A stretch of 52,360 nucleotides of DNA, from assembly GCF_002906255.1 (NCBI RefSeq), contig NZ_POTC01000021.1:1-52360 (forward strand). Reading direction: 5' to 3'. Under the pieces are notes generated by a model. It ran no database searches. It saw nothing but the letters and a program-made list of their open reading frames with translations, and had not been told where the DNA came from. This DNA is from Novacetimonas maltaceti. Its GTDB lineage: Bacteria; Pseudomonadota; Alphaproteobacteria; Acetobacterales; Acetobacteraceae. The translations under genes and the position numbers were made by a program. Position 1 is the first letter of the stretch, and each line of letters starts with the position of its first letter. Positions 44,601 to 52,360 of the stretch are shown here, piece by piece.

Positions 44601-46156
44601 GGCGTGTCGTCGCCCATCGAGCCGATGGCTTCGGCCGCATTCTCGACCATCGGCTGGAGGATCGCCTCGAGTTCCTCAAGCGTGGTGCCGACCGCAAGCT
44701 GGCGACGGCGCAGGTTTTCGCCCTGGTAGAGGCTGATTTCCCCGCTGTTGGTGCGCACAAGGCAGGAGATGTCGCGCGTGCGCTTCACCCAGCCTGCGAA
44801 ATCCTGCCGCGCGGAGAGCAGGTCGAGCAACTGGTCGTTGTTGTAGAGCTTCGCTTCCTTCAGGTCGAGTGCGAGCGACTGCCCCGGCCCGAGGCGGCCA
44901 CGGCTGACGATGTCGGCCTCGGGCACCTTGACCATCCCGGTCTCGGAGCCCACGATCAGCAGGCCGCCCGACGTCACGGTATAGCGCAGCGGACGCAGGC
45001 CGCTGCGGTCGAGGCCGGCCAGCATCCAGCGCCCGTCCGTCGCGCACAGCGCCGCCGGCCCGTCCCACGGTTCCATCACCGCGTTGCAGTAGGAATACAT
45101 GTCCTTGTGCCGCTGCGGCATGGCGGAATTGCCGCCGACGCTGGCGGGCACCATCAGGCAGCGCGCCATCGGCGCGTCACGCCCGGCGAATGTCAGCAGT
45201 TCGAAGACGTTATCAAGGCACGCCGTATCCGACCCCTGCGCCTGCACCACGGGCTTGAGGTCGTCCATGTACGGGTCGAGCGCCGGGTCGGCCAGCCGCG
45301 TCTCGTGGCTTTTCATCCAGTTGACGTTGCCGGAGATGGTGTTGATCTCCCCGTTATGGGCAAGGCGGCGGAACGGCTGCGCCAGCTTCCATGTCGGGAA
45401 GGTGTTGGTGGAATAGCGCTGGTGATAGATCGCAAAGCGGCTGACGAAACGCGGGTCGAGCAGGTCGGGATAGAACTCCGTCAGGTGCTCGGCCAGGAAC
45501 ATGCCCTTGTAGATCAGCGACCGGCACGACAGGGAGCAGACATACAGGTCCACCTGGTTGGCGATCGCGCTTTTCTCGATCCGGCGGCGGATGACGTACA
45601 GGTCGCGCTCGAACGCGTCCTCTTCCGTGCCCGGCGTGTTGCGGATCAGGATCTGCTCGATCTCCGGACGGGTGGCGTTCGCCTTGTCCCCGATGCAGTC
45701 GGTGTTGATCGGCACCTGCCGCCAGCCATAGATCGCGTAACCGAAGGCGAGGATCTCGCTCTCGATGATCTGGCGGCAGCGTTCCTGGGCCGCGATGTCC
45801 GTCTTGGGCAGGAAGATCATGCCCACCGCGATCTGGCTGTCCACGCTGGCGTCGCCGCCGATATGGATCGCGTCGGCAAAGAAGTCCTGCGGGATTTCGA
45901 CATGGATGCCCGCGCCATCGCCGGTCTTGCCATCGGCATCGACCGCGCCACGGTGCCACACCGCCTTCAGCGCCGCGATCCCGGCCTCCACCACGTCACG
46001 GCGCGGCTTGCCATCAAGGGCGGCGACCATGCCGACACCACAGGCGTCATGTTCCTGCGCGGGATCGTACAGGCCGGAAATCGCTTCGGCATTGTCGCGC
46101 CATTCGCGCACGAAATCCCCGTTCGCGGCCGTGTTGTGTGCTGTGTGCTGGTCCAT
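41618..46156 (-). CDS. gltB: Glutamate synthase [NADPH] large subunit
   Basis: GltB makes glutamate from glutamine and 2-oxoglutarate. The 1512-residue protein has a propeptide of about 38 residues before the catalytic Cys39 of the class II amidotransferase domain (EHDACGVGMVAA). Then come the central and FMN domain (SGHSGGTGASPQSSVKYAG), the Fe-S cysteine cluster in CIMVRQCHSNTCPVGVC (around 1135-1152), and the C-terminal GXGXG beta-helix (GSNGCEYMTGGLVVILGE). ATG at 46156 is chosen because GGAG lies 9 nt upstream and it falls 5 nt after the gltD stop. It is co-transcribed with gltD. Confidence 0.97.
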   Translation of the reverse strand: MDQHTAHNTAANGDFVREWRDNAEAISGLYDPAQEHDACGVGMVAALDGKPRRDVVEAGIAALKAVWHRGAVDADGKTGDGAGIHVEIPQDFFADAIHIGGDASVDSQIAVGMIFLPKTDIAAQERCRQIIESEILAFGYAIYGWRQVPINTDCIGDKANATRPEIEQILIRNTPGTEEDAFERDLYVIRRRIEKSAIANQVDLYVCSLSCRSLIYKGMFLAEHLTEFYPDLLDPRFVSRFAIYHQRYSTNTFPTWKLAQPFRRLAHNGEINTISGNVNWMKSHETRLADPALDPYMDDLKPVVQAQGSDTACLDNVFELLTFAGRDAPMARCLMVPASVGGNSAMPQRHKDMYSYCNAVMEPWDGPAALCATDGRWMLAGLDRSGLRPLRYTVTSGGLLIVGSETGMVKVPEADIVSRGRLGPGQSLALDLKEAKLYNNDQLLDLLSARQDFAGWVKRTRDISCLVRTNSGEISLYQGENLRRRQLAVGTTLEELEAILQPMVENAAEAIGSMGDDTPLAVLSTRYRGLAHYFRQAFSQVTNPPIDSLRETRVMSLVTRLGNLGNILEESETQCDLLQLPSPVLTTGEFKALREFCGENACVIDCTFPAADGESGLREAIARIRTEAEDHVRRGCTHVFLTDEHQSAERAYIPMILATAAVHTHLVRQSLRTFTSLNVRSADALDVHAIAVTIGVGATTINPYLAQESIADRHRRGLFGDLSLVDAVERCRKAVNKGLLKIMSKMGISVVSAYRGGYNFEAIGLSRALTAEFFPGMPSRISGIGLLGIARNVLSFHEKAWDRQIESLPVGGRYKLRRTGEVHAFDGTLIHMLQTAVATDSFSIYQRYADAVRRQPPVALRDLLDFRGGRTPIPVESVESITELRKRLIAPGISLGALSPEAHETLSIAMNRIGAKSDSGEGGEDPARAKPRANGDNASSAIKQIASGRFGVTAQYLNDCREIEIKMAQGAKPGEGGQLPGFKVTGLIAKLRHATPGVTLISPPPHHDIYSIEDLAQLIYDLKQINPEATVTVKLVARSGIGTIAAGVAKAKADAILISGHSGGTGASPQSSVKYAGMPWELGLAEAHQVLMLNRLRHRVKLRTDGGLKTGRDVVIAAMLGAEEFGIGTASLVAMGCIMVRQCHSNTCPVGVCTQDDELRKKFEGTPEKVINLFSFIAEDVRNILASLGFATLNEVIGRTDLLHQVLRGADYLDDLDLNSLLAQADPGPHARYCTREGRNEVPETLDAQMIADARPLFDHGEKMQLQYNVQNTHRAIGTRISSLIVRQFGMDKLVPGHLTVRLRGSAGQSLGAFAVQGLKLEVLGDANDYVGKGLSGATIIVRQSPSSNLVSNENAIIGNTVLYGATAGALYAAGQAGERFAVRNSGAIGVVEGCGSNGCEYMTGGLVVILGEIGDNFGAGFTGGMAFVYDASGTFEERVNPDTLTWNRVSDPKWEAALREQVETHVRETSSRYAELLLHNWDKVLPRFWHVVPREYAKVIGFAPAELPRSA

Positions 46157-46161
46157 TGTCA

Positions 46162-47616
46162 TCACTCCGCCGCTTCGGCGCGCACGGCCGCCACGGTCTC
46201 AAGCCAGCGGTGCATCTGCGCCGCCGCGTCGCGTCCATCACGGATGGCCCACACCACAAGGCTGGCCCCGCGCACGATATCGCCTGCGGCGAACACGCCG
46301 GGCAGGCTGGTCATGAAGGTCTGCCGGTCCACCATCAGGGTGCCCCAGCGCGAAACCTGAAGGTCGGGCTGCCCCCACAGGGTCGGCAGCGGTTCGGGGT
46401 CGAAGCCCAGCGCCTTGACCACAAGGTCGGCCTCCAGCGTGAAGGCGCTGCCTTCCACCGGCTCCACCGACTGCCGCCCGCTGGCGTCGGGCAGGCCGAG
46501 CTTCATGCGCACGGCGCGCACGCCGGTCACGTGATCGTCGCCAAGGAAGGCCTCCGGCCCGGCAAGCCAGACGAACTCCACGCCTTCCTCCTCCGCGTTC
46601 TTCACCTCCCGGACGGAGCCGGGCATGTTCGCGCGGTCGCGGCGGTACAGGCACCTGACCGACCGCGCGCCCTGCCGGATGGCGGTGCGCACGCAGTCCA
46701 TCGCGGTATCACCGCCGCCGATCACGACCACCGACTTGCCCGCGGCATTCAGCGCGCCGCTGTCATATTCCGCCACGCTGTCGCCAAGGGAGACGCGGTT
46801 CGATGCCGTCAGGTAATCCAGCGCGCGCACGATCCCGCCAAGCCCCGCGCCGGGGCCGCCGATATCACGCGACTTGTACACACCCGTCGCGATCAGCACC
46901 GCGTCATGGCGGTCGCGCAGCGTGGAGAATGCGATCGTGTCGTCATTATCCACGTCCCCCACCCCCTTGCCGAGGTGGAAGGTGACGCCAGAATCGACCA
47001 GCAGGCGATGGCGGCGCAGGACGATGTCCTTTTCCAGCTTGAAGCCGGGGATGCCATACATCATCAGCCCGCCGATGCGGTCATAGCGGTCATAGACATG
47101 GACCTGGAAACCCAGTTCGCGCAGCTGCACCGCGGCGGCAAGGCCACCGGGGCCGGCCCCGATGATGCCCACCGTCTGCGTGCGCTCGGTCACGGGCGTG
47201 ACGGGCCTGACCCATCCCTGCTCGAACGCGGTGTCGGTGATGAAGCGTTCCACCGCGCCGATGGTCACGCTCTCGAACCCCGGCTCGATCACGCAGTTAC
47301 CTTCGCACAGGCGGTCCTGCGGGCAGATGCGGCCGCAGATCTCGGGGAAGTTGTTGGTGGCGGAGGAGACTTCATAGGCTTCCTCCAGCCGTCCCGCCGC
47401 CGTCATCATCAGCCAGTCGGGGATGTTGTTGCCCAGGGGGCAGTGCACGGAACAGAACGGCACGCCGCACTGCGAACAGCGCGAGGACTGCGTCTGCGCC
47501 TGCTGGCGTGGCAGTTCGTCATAGATTTCATTGAAATCCCGGCGCCGTGACTCCGCAGGCCGCTTTTCGGGCTGCTCCTGCGCCACGGAGACGAATTTCA
47601 GCATGCGCTCTGCCAT
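46162..47616 (-). CDS. gltD: Glutamate synthase [NADPH] small subunit
   Basis: GltD passes electrons from NADPH through FAD and two Fe-S clusters to GltB. The 484-residue protein has N-terminal cysteines C47, C50, C55, C59 (RCSQCGVPFCSVHC) and C94, C98, C104, C108, then the FAD motif GIIGAGPGGLAAAVQL and the NADPH site VVIGGGDTAMDCVRTA. The ATG at 47616 is preceded by GAGGGGCAGG. The gltD-gltB order with a 5-nt gap indicates one operon. The 173-nt leader before it holds a short tandem copy of gggtctggaaa (47630-47655), of unknown meaning. Confidence 0.97.
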   Translation of the reverse strand: MAERMLKFVSVAQEQPEKRPAESRRRDFNEIYDELPRQQAQTQSSRCSQCGVPFCSVHCPLGNNIPDWLMMTAAGRLEEAYEVSSATNNFPEICGRICPQDRLCEGNCVIEPGFESVTIGAVERFITDTAFEQGWVRPVTPVTERTQTVGIIGAGPGGLAAAVQLRELGFQVHVYDRYDRIGGLMMYGIPGFKLEKDIVLRRHRLLVDSGVTFHLGKGVGDVDNDDTIAFSTLRDRHDAVLIATGVYKSRDIGGPGAGLGGIVRALDYLTASNRVSLGDSVAEYDSGALNAAGKSVVVIGGGDTAMDCVRTAIRQGARSVRCLYRRDRANMPGSVREVKNAEEEGVEFVWLAGPEAFLGDDHVTGVRAVRMKLGLPDASGRQSVEPVEGSAFTLEADLVVKALGFDPEPLPTLWGQPDLQVSRWGTLMVDRQTFMTSLPGVFAAGDIVRGASLVVWAIRDGRDAAAQMHRWLETVAAVRAEAAE

Positions 47617-47789
47617 TGGCCTGCCCCTCGGGTCTGGAAAATCGGGTCTGGAAAGACATGCGGGCGCACCTCTGCGCACCCGCAGTGAGCCACACCTACG
47701 CAAGCCATGGCGCAAAGAAAAGACAGCATTGCTGACCTTCTTGCGAAAAAACGGCAAGATATCGCCAGATCCCCACAGATGGCGGCCCG

Positions 47790-48731
47790 TCAGCCGGGAC
47801 GGAAACGCGCGAGGTACTGCGGGCCGACCACTTCGAGCGAAAGCGGGGCGATGCCCAGTTGCGCGAGGTCAGGCATCCCCGGCGCGACCACATTGTCGAC
47901 ATAGAGCATCGAGAGCTGGTCGCGCGTCAGCATCTTGCCGGGAAGGTGTTCCAGAAAGAACGCCTGCACACGCGCCACCACCGGCGGCACGGCAAGGATG
48001 CGGCGCGGATGGCCCGCCGTGTGCGCGATCCAGCGCACCAGTTCGTCCATCCGCCACACGCGCGGGCCGCCCAGTTCGAAGATGTCCCCCGCCATGCCCG
48101 TCCCTGCCCCGGCCCCCGTGCCGCGCGCAATGCGGCGAATCGCCTCCGCCACGTCCCCGACATAGACGGGCTGGAACCGCGTCGCCCCGCCATAGACCGG
48201 CATGACCGGCAGGTAGCGCGACATCGCGGCGAACATGTTGGTGAACCGGTCCTCCGCCCCGAAGATGATGGAGGGGCGGATGATCACCGCCTCCGCCATG
48301 TGGCGCGTGACCTCCACCTCCCCCATGCCCTTGCTGCGGCCATAGGCGGAAACGCTGTCGGGTGAGGCGCCAATGGCGGACATGTGCACCAGCGCCCCGA
48401 CGCCCGCGGACGCGCACAGGCGCGCCACCCGCGCCGCGCCCTGCACATGCACCGCCTCGAAGCTGGCATGCCGCCCCGGGGCCAGGATCCCGACGAGGTT
48501 GACGACAAGGTCGCTGCCCTCGATGGCGGCGACACTCGAACGCTCGTCGAGGATGGAGGCATAGAGCGGGACGATCTGGCCCACATCGCCAAGCGGGCGC
48601 ATCCCCGCCGCCCGGTCGGGCCGGCGCGAGGCGACGCGCACCACGTAGCCGTCGCGCGCAAGGTGGGCGACCACATGCCGCCCCACGAAGCCCGTACCGC
48701 CAAAGACCGTTGCGACCTTGCGAATATCCAT
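47790..48731 (-). CDS. NDUFA9-like NAD(P)H-binding protein (complex I-associated type)
   Basis: The 313-residue atypical short-chain dehydrogenase starts with the nucleotide motif VATVFGGTGFVGRHVV (6-21). Other segments typical of the NDUFA9/39-kDa complex I accessory family are DLVVNLVGIL (74-83), FEAVHVQGAARVARL, HMSAIGASPDSVSAYGRSK (with Y and K of the SDR type) and AVIIRPSIIFGAEDRFTNMF. In mitochondria the homologue stabilises complex I and binds NADPH. Bacterial copies are often separate from nuo genes, as here, and their role is not clear. Confidence 0.87.
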   Translation of the reverse strand: MDIRKVATVFGGTGFVGRHVVAHLARDGYVVRVASRRPDRAAGMRPLGDVGQIVPLYASILDERSSVAAIEGSDLVVNLVGILAPGRHASFEAVHVQGAARVARLCASAGVGALVHMSAIGASPDSVSAYGRSKGMGEVEVTRHMAEAVIIRPSIIFGAEDRFTNMFAAMSRYLPVMPVYGGATRFQPVYVGDVAEAIRRIARGTGAGAGTGMAGDIFELGGPRVWRMDELVRWIAHTAGHPRRILAVPPVVARVQAFFLEHLPGKMLTRDQLSMLYVDNVVAPGMPDLAQLGIAPLSLEVVGPQYLARFRPG

Positions 48732-48906
48732 CCGACATACCTCCCGTGGCTTGCGATCCCCTACCCGGACCTTGCGGGGACGATCATGGGCCAGCCCGGG
48801 GCCACATGCACGTCATTCCCGCGCGCGCACCCTGCGCCAAAAGGGCGGTTTTCCGCGGGGTTCACAAAAAAATATCCTTAAATTCAAAAAAATACGCACC
48901 CCCCTG

Positions 48907-48935
48907 TTGACCGGCGCGCCAAGCCGGACTAGAAA
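48907..48935 (+). promoter_or_regulatory. Sigma-70-type promoter of tRNA-Leu
   Basis: TTGACC (48907-48912) and TAGAAA (48930-48935) are separated by 17 nt, and the predicted start of transcription (about 48942) is roughly 30 nt before the tRNA. An AT-rich upstream stretch (48860-48898), unusual for this genome, may be an UP element. Confidence 0.65.
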
Positions 48936-48971
48936 CCGCCTCACACCACCCCGGCAACGGGGAGCCTCTGA

Positions 48972-49058
48972 GCCCAGATGGCGGAATTGGTAGACGCGCA
49001 GGTTTCAGGTACCTGTGGCCGCAAGGTCGTGGAAGTTCGAGTCTTCTTCTGGGCACCA
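48972..49058 (+). tRNA. tRNA-Leu (anticodon CAG)
   Basis: The 87-nt gene includes the encoded CCA end. The acceptor stem is gcccaga/tctgggc. The anticodon stem caggt/acctg (48999-49003 with 49011-49015) holds the loop ttcaggt, giving anticodon CAG (49006-49008), which reads CUG, the main leucine codon in this GC-rich genome. A long variable arm (ggccgcaaggtc region) and a T-loop with gttcgagtc confirm a class II leucine tRNA. Confidence 0.97.
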
Positions 49059-49385
49059 GGATTTTTCCCAAGAAAAATCACGTCAAATCCTGCCGGGACA
49101 TTCCCGGCAGGGATTTGTCCTTCCGATGCCTCCGGCTGGCTCCGGCCCCGCCCGATGTCCCAAATAGTTGGACGTTCGCATCAATCCCCCCTGTTCCCGA
49201 TATGAATTTCGTGTAAACCGCGACACTGTTGACCCTGTCGGCATGAGGCCGCCTGGATGCTGACAGTGGCGCGGCGTGCCCTGTTTTCCGGTTTCTGTCG
49301 TCCCGGTCCGCCGGACATGCCCCTTGCCGCCTGTCGCCCCATGGCGCATGTCACGGACAGACACCGTTACGGAGCACGACCCGCA
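49059..49385. other. 327-nt gap between tRNA-Leu and rnd
   Basis: Apart from the terminator hairpin near its left end, I find no convincing gene or repeat here. A TTGACC hexamer near 49228 has no good -10 partner. An open frame from 49257 into rnd exists, but its extra residues look non-coding, so the rnd promoter probably lies in this stretch. Confidence 0.5.
49085..49116 (+). terminator. Terminator after tRNA-Leu
   Basis: A hairpin of 13 base pairs with one bulged G: aaatcctgccggg (49085-49097) against cccggca-g-ggattt (49103-49116). It ends in a short T-run (attt) 26 nt after the tRNA. Confidence 0.75.
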
Positions 49386-50033
49386 ATGCCACAGACCACC
49401 GTCCCAGAGACCATCCATTTCCATCGTGGCGACCTGCCCGCCGATGTGAAATTCACGGGCGCGGTGGCCGTCGATACGGAAACGATGGGCCTCAACCCTC
49501 ATCGTGACCGGCTGTGCCTCGTCCAGCTTTCGGGCGGGGACGGGCATGCCCATCTGGTACAGGTCCCGGCCCATGCGCGGGCGGCGGATTTCCCCAACCT
49601 GATCGCGGTGCTGACGGACCCGTCCGTGACGAAACTGATGCATTTCGCACGCTTTGACGTCGCCATCCTGCAATTCACCTTCGACATCACGGTCGCCCCG
49701 TGCATCTGCACCAAGATCGCGTCCAAGCTGGTGCGGACCTATACGGAACGGCACGGCCTGGCCCACCTGTGCCGCGAACTGCTGGGGGTGGAACTCAGCA
49801 AGCAGCAGCAGAGTTCCGACTGGGGGGCGCCAGACCTGACCCCCGAACAGATGGTCTATGCCGCATCGGACGTGCTTTACCTCCATGCGCTGTGGGCGCG
49901 GCTGGAGGCGCTGCTCGTGCGGGAGGGGCGGCGCGAACTGGCGCAGGCGTGCTATGACTTCATGCCGACGCGCGCACGCCTGGACATCCTCGGCTACGAG
50001 GACCCGGACCTGTTCGCCCACCGGGCGGCCTGA
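49386..50033 (+). CDS. rnd: Ribonuclease D-like 3'-5' exonuclease (short form)
   Basis: The 215-residue protein is a DEDDy-type exonuclease domain alone. Exo I is AVDTETMGL (27-35), Exo II is the LMHFARFDVAIL region (about 84-95), and Exo III includes YAASDVLYLHALW. RNase D trims the 3' ends of tRNAs and other stable RNAs. Full-length RNase D also has one or two HRDC domains, absent here; such short forms are common in alphaproteobacteria. ATG at 49386 has GGAG about 9-11 nt upstream. It lies just downstream of tRNA-Leu, probably by chance. Confidence 0.88.
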   Translation: MPQTTVPETIHFHRGDLPADVKFTGAVAVDTETMGLNPHRDRLCLVQLSGGDGHAHLVQVPAHARAADFPNLIAVLTDPSVTKLMHFARFDVAILQFTFDITVAPCICTKIASKLVRTYTERHGLAHLCRELLGVELSKQQQSSDWGAPDLTPEQMVYAASDVLYLHALWARLEALLVREGRRELAQACYDFMPTRARLDILGYEDPDLFAHRAA

Positions 50034-50056
50034 AAACCGTCCAGATCCCCTCACCT

Positions 50057-50083
50057 GCCCCCGGCGCACCGGGGGCGCCTTTA
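50057..50083 (+). terminator. Hairpin between rnd and kdsD
   Basis: An 8-bp perfect stem gcccccgg/ccgggggc (50057-50064 with 50069-50076, 4-nt loop) is followed by gcctttat. The T-run is short, so it may be partial, letting some transcription pass into kdsD. Confidence 0.5.
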
Positions 50084-50105
50084 TGGCAATACAGAAAATA
50101 CAGGC

Positions 50106-51167
50106 ATGACCGACAGCCTCCAGCCCCATCCAGACCACAGTCCCGTCAGCACGGAACAGGCCGACATGATCGAATCGGCCTGCAAGGTCCTGCAGACCGA
50201 ACGCGACGGGCTGGCGCACATGATGGCGGCGCTGCGCCAGGCCCTTGGCCCGGCGCATGAAGGGCCGGAGGCATCCGATCTGGGGCAGGCGTTCATCCGC
50301 ACGGTGGAGGCCCTGTCGATGCCCGCGCGCCGCGTCGTGGTGACGGGCATCGGCAAGTCGGGCCATATCGGGCGCAAGATCCAGTCCACGCTGGCCTCCA
50401 CCGGCACGCCGTCGATCTTCGTCCACCCGGCCGAGGCCTCCCACGGGGACCTTGGCATGCTCCAGCCCGGTGATGCGATCCTTGCGCTGTCCAATTCGGG
50501 GGAGACGTCGGAACTTGCGGACATCGTCTCGCACGCACGACGGTTCGGGCTGCTGCTGATCGCGATGACCGCGCGCGCCGACTCGACCCTGGCGCGGGCT
50601 GCGGACATCGCGCTGGTCCTGCCCCAGTCGCCGGAGGCCTGCCCCATGGGGCTGGCGCCCACCACCAGTTCGACAATGCAGCTTGCCCTGGGCGACGCGC
50701 TGGCAATCGTGCTCCTGACGCAGCGCGGGTTCGGGGCGGATGATTTCGGGATCTTCCACCCTGGCGGCCGCCTTGGCGCGCAGTTGCGCGACGTGCGCCA
50801 GTTGATGCATGTCGGGCCAAGCATGCCGCTTGGCTCCCCGGACCTGCCGCTGCGCCAGGTCATCATGGAAATGACGCACAAGGCCTTCGGCTGCATGGGC
50901 GTCGTGGGACCGGACGGCACGCTGGTCGGCCTGATTACCGATGGCGACCTGCGCCGTGCGCTGGAACAGGATATCGACGGCACCCGCGCCGCCGACATCA
51001 TGAACACGAACCCGCAGACCATCCGCCCCGACGTGCTGGCGGTGGACGCGCTGCGGATCATGAATGACCGCCCGCGCCCGATCACCAGCCTGTTCGTGCT
51101 GGATACGCAGCGCCGCCCACTTGGCATCCTGCACATCCATGACCTGCTGCGTGCCGGGGTGGCATGA
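50106..51167 (+). CDS. kdsD: Arabinose-5-phosphate isomerase (KpsF/GutQ family)
   Basis: The enzyme turns ribulose-5-phosphate into arabinose-5-phosphate, the first step to Kdo in lipopolysaccharide. The 353-residue protein has a SIS domain (about 55-190, with VVVTGIGKSGHIGRKI and ALSNSGETSEL) and a pair of CBS domains (about 225-350). The catalytic-site histidine in EASHGDLGM is present. It is followed by lptC with a 4-nt overlap, the standard arrangement linking Kdo synthesis to LPS transport. Confidence 0.94.
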   Translation: MTDSLQPHPDHSPVSTEQADMIESACKVLQTERDGLAHMMAALRQALGPAHEGPEASDLGQAFIRTVEALSMPARRVVVTGIGKSGHIGRKIQSTLASTGTPSIFVHPAEASHGDLGMLQPGDAILALSNSGETSELADIVSHARRFGLLLIAMTARADSTLARAADIALVLPQSPEACPMGLAPTTSSTMQLALGDALAIVLLTQRGFGADDFGIFHPGGRLGAQLRDVRQLMHVGPSMPLGSPDLPLRQVIMEMTHKAFGCMGVVGPDGTLVGLITDGDLRRALEQDIDGTRAADIMNTNPQTIRPDVLAVDALRIMNDRPRPITSLFVLDTQRRPLGILHIHDLLRAGVA

Positions 51168-51976
51168 GCGACAGGGCGCCAGACGATCCGCCACAGGACG
51201 CGCGCGCGCGGGGCGATGACCCGCGCGAGGGCGGCATCCAGCGCGAGGATTACGCCCGTTCAGCCGAAGACATCGCCCGGCAGCGCAGCATCTTCGACAC
51301 CCGCTCCATCCGGCAGCGGCTCCTGCCCAACGAAAATGACCTGGCGCGGCGGCGGGCGATCATGCGCTCGGCCAAATGGGCGCTGCCGCTGACCGCGCTG
51401 GTGCTGCTGGGATCGATCGCGGCGTGGCCCGCCGTGGAGCGCGCGGTCATCATGCATCGCGGCACGATGGCGCAGATGTCGCATGTGCGCGTCAAGAGCG
51501 GCAGCATGCTCAACGCCACCTATCGCGGGATGGACGACCATGGCCATCCCTTCATGGTCACGGCAAACGAGGCGCGCCAGATCTCCCCCGAACGCATCGA
51601 CCTGACCACGCCCCAGGCGGATACCCTGCTGGGGCCGGGCAACTGGGTCTATGTCACGGCACGCAATGGCGTCTATATCCAGCATAGCCAGCTTCTGGAC
51701 CTGACACAGGACGTGATGCTTTATCGTAGCGACGGAACCACCATGTACAGCCCTACCGCGGATATCGACATGAAACACGGCGTCATCGTGTCCGACAGCT
51801 GGATCCATTCCGAAGGTCCGTTCGGCACCCTGGACGCGCAGGGGACGATGCTGCTGATCCATGACGGCATCATGCAGTTCCGCGGGCCGGGACGCCTGGT
51901 CCTCAACACCACGCATGGCGGGTCGGCCGACAAAAGCACACCACCCACACCAGCACCCGGTGGGGGGAAACACTGA
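51164..51976 (+). CDS. lptC: LPS export ABC transporter periplasmic protein LptC
   Basis: LptC is the inner-membrane anchored link between LptBFG and LptA in lipopolysaccharide transport. The 270-residue protein has a long charged cytoplasmic N-terminus (about 1-65), one membrane helix (about 73-91, ALPLTALVLLGSIAAWPAV) and a periplasmic OstA-like beta-jellyroll (about 105-245, with MLNATYRGMDDHGHPFMVTA and TADIDMKHGVIVSDS). The first 65 residues make it longer than enterobacterial LptC, as is usual in alphaproteobacteria. ATG overlaps the kdsD stop; its own stop TGA overlaps the lptA ATG (TGATG). Confidence 0.9.
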   Translation: MSDRAPDDPPQDARARGDDPREGGIQREDYARSAEDIARQRSIFDTRSIRQRLLPNENDLARRRAIMRSAKWALPLTALVLLGSIAAWPAVERAVIMHRGTMAQMSHVRVKSGSMLNATYRGMDDHGHPFMVTANEARQISPERIDLTTPQADTLLGPGNWVYVTARNGVYIQHSQLLDLTQDVMLYRSDGTTMYSPTADIDMKHGVIVSDSWIHSEGPFGTLDAQGTMLLIHDGIMQFRGPGRLVLNTTHGGSADKSTPPTPAPGGGKH

Positions 51977-52360
51977 TGCGCAGGCGACATTCCCTTGCGT
52001 TCGCGCTGCTTGCGGGCGGTGCGCTCGCCACGGCTGGCAACGCTCCTGCCACCGCGCAGGGCCTGGACATGTCACAGGGCGGGCAGGTCAGCATCACGGC
52101 GGCGGGCGGCTTCGACTGGGACCAGAACAGCCAGACCGTCACCGCCTATGACCGCGCGCAGGCCGTGCGTGGCAATGTCACGGTGCGCGCGGACCGCCTG
52201 ATCGCCTATTACCGCAAGAAGACGCCGGGCGCGCACGCGCCTGCGCCCACCCCTGCAAATGCGCCGAAGGCCAGCACCACTCAGGCTGCGGCCACTCAGG
52301 CTGCCGCCACGCCGCAGCCAAGGCCGCAGCAGCAGGCACAGGCCCCCACAGCCCCGATTG
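51976..52360 (+). CDS. lptA: LPS transport periplasmic protein LptA (3' partial)
   Basis: The gene runs off the right edge after 128 codons. A signal peptide is clear (RRRHSLAFALLAGGALATAG, cleavage probably after APATA). The following segment has the LptA beta-strand pattern GGFDWDQNSQTVTAYDRAQ and VRGNVTVRADRLIAYYRKK. Then comes a low-complexity insertion rich in Ala, Pro, Gln and Thr from about residue 77 to the window end, with two tandem copies of a 15-nt unit (52279-52308). LptA bridges LPS across the periplasm. Its start overlaps the lptC stop by 1 nt. Confidence 0.88.
   Translation, partial: MRRRHSLAFALLAGGALATAGNAPATAQGLDMSQGGQVSITAAGGFDWDQNSQTVTAYDRAQAVRGNVTVRADRLIAYYRKKTPGAHAPAPTPANAPKASTTQAAATQAAATPQPRPQQQAQAPTAPI

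Noticed and set aside
47707-47904. Small plus-strand frame in the gltD upstream gap
   Set aside because: The first third falls in the intergenic gap, but the rest is antisense to the NDUFA9-like gene; there is no ribosome binding site.

Overview
The window is about 52 kb of high-GC, densely coding chromosomal DNA from an alphaproteobacterium. The best fit is an acetic acid bacterium (Acetobacteraceae, Komagataeibacter/Gluconacetobacter type). This rests on the overall gene style, on conserved alphaproteobacterial neighbourhoods (secB/tim44/mltA/smr, hemD-hemC/tsaD/gpsA, thrC-M16 peptidase, kdsD-lptC-lptA), on a Rhodobacter-type PmtA, and on hairpin-rich intergenic elements of a kind I associate with this family. 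The genus is an inference. I see no prophage, transposase, CRISPR array or plasmid feature.

Layout. 1-7.2 kb: end of a Bug/TctC-like periplasmic binding protein, then a leftward block (tim44, mltA, an orphan DNA methyltransferase, a tri-haem peroxidase, smr) diverging from secB. 7.2-11.4 kb: hemD-hemC leftward, then tsaD and gpsA rightward. 11.6-19.4 kb: glutathione peroxidase, murJ, mutS, glnD. 19.3-28.3 kb: a TPR-glycosyltransferase fusion (leftward), then M32 carboxypeptidase, a secreted royal-jelly/yellow-like protein, thrC, M16 peptidase and pmbA. 28.4-32.1 kb: a membrane Tim44-like protein facing a leftward ctaD-like/ctaB/coxF-like cluster. 32.2-41.4 kb (all leftward): pmtA, gshB, greB, galM, uvrB, a UbiB-like kinase and pepF. 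41.6-48.7 kb (leftward): gltB and gltD (glutamate synthase) and an NDUFA9-like oxidoreductase. 49-52.4 kb (rightward): tRNA-Leu(CAG), rnd, kdsD, lptC and the start of lptA.

How the genes connect. Several modules are coherent: cell envelope (mltA, murJ, kdsD, lptC, lptA, pmtA), nitrogen control and assimilation (glnD, gltB, gltD), haem synthesis and use (hemC, hemD, ctaB, tri-haem peroxidase), peroxide/thiol defence (glutathione peroxidase, gshB, tri-haem peroxidase), DNA repair (mutS, uvrB) and protein export or turnover (secB, M16, PmbA, M3 and M32 peptidases).

The most unusual item is the subunit-I-like haem-copper oxidase at 30671-32074. It keeps the two histidines expected to bind the low-spin haem, but most ligands of the haem-copper reaction centre are replaced, and it stands beside haem O synthase with no subunit II or III gene in view. 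Other points worth checking are an orphan methyltransferase with a TSPPYN motif placed in a conserved envelope gene cluster, two families of hairpin intergenic elements, and a paired operator-like sequence in front of the second Tim44-like gene.
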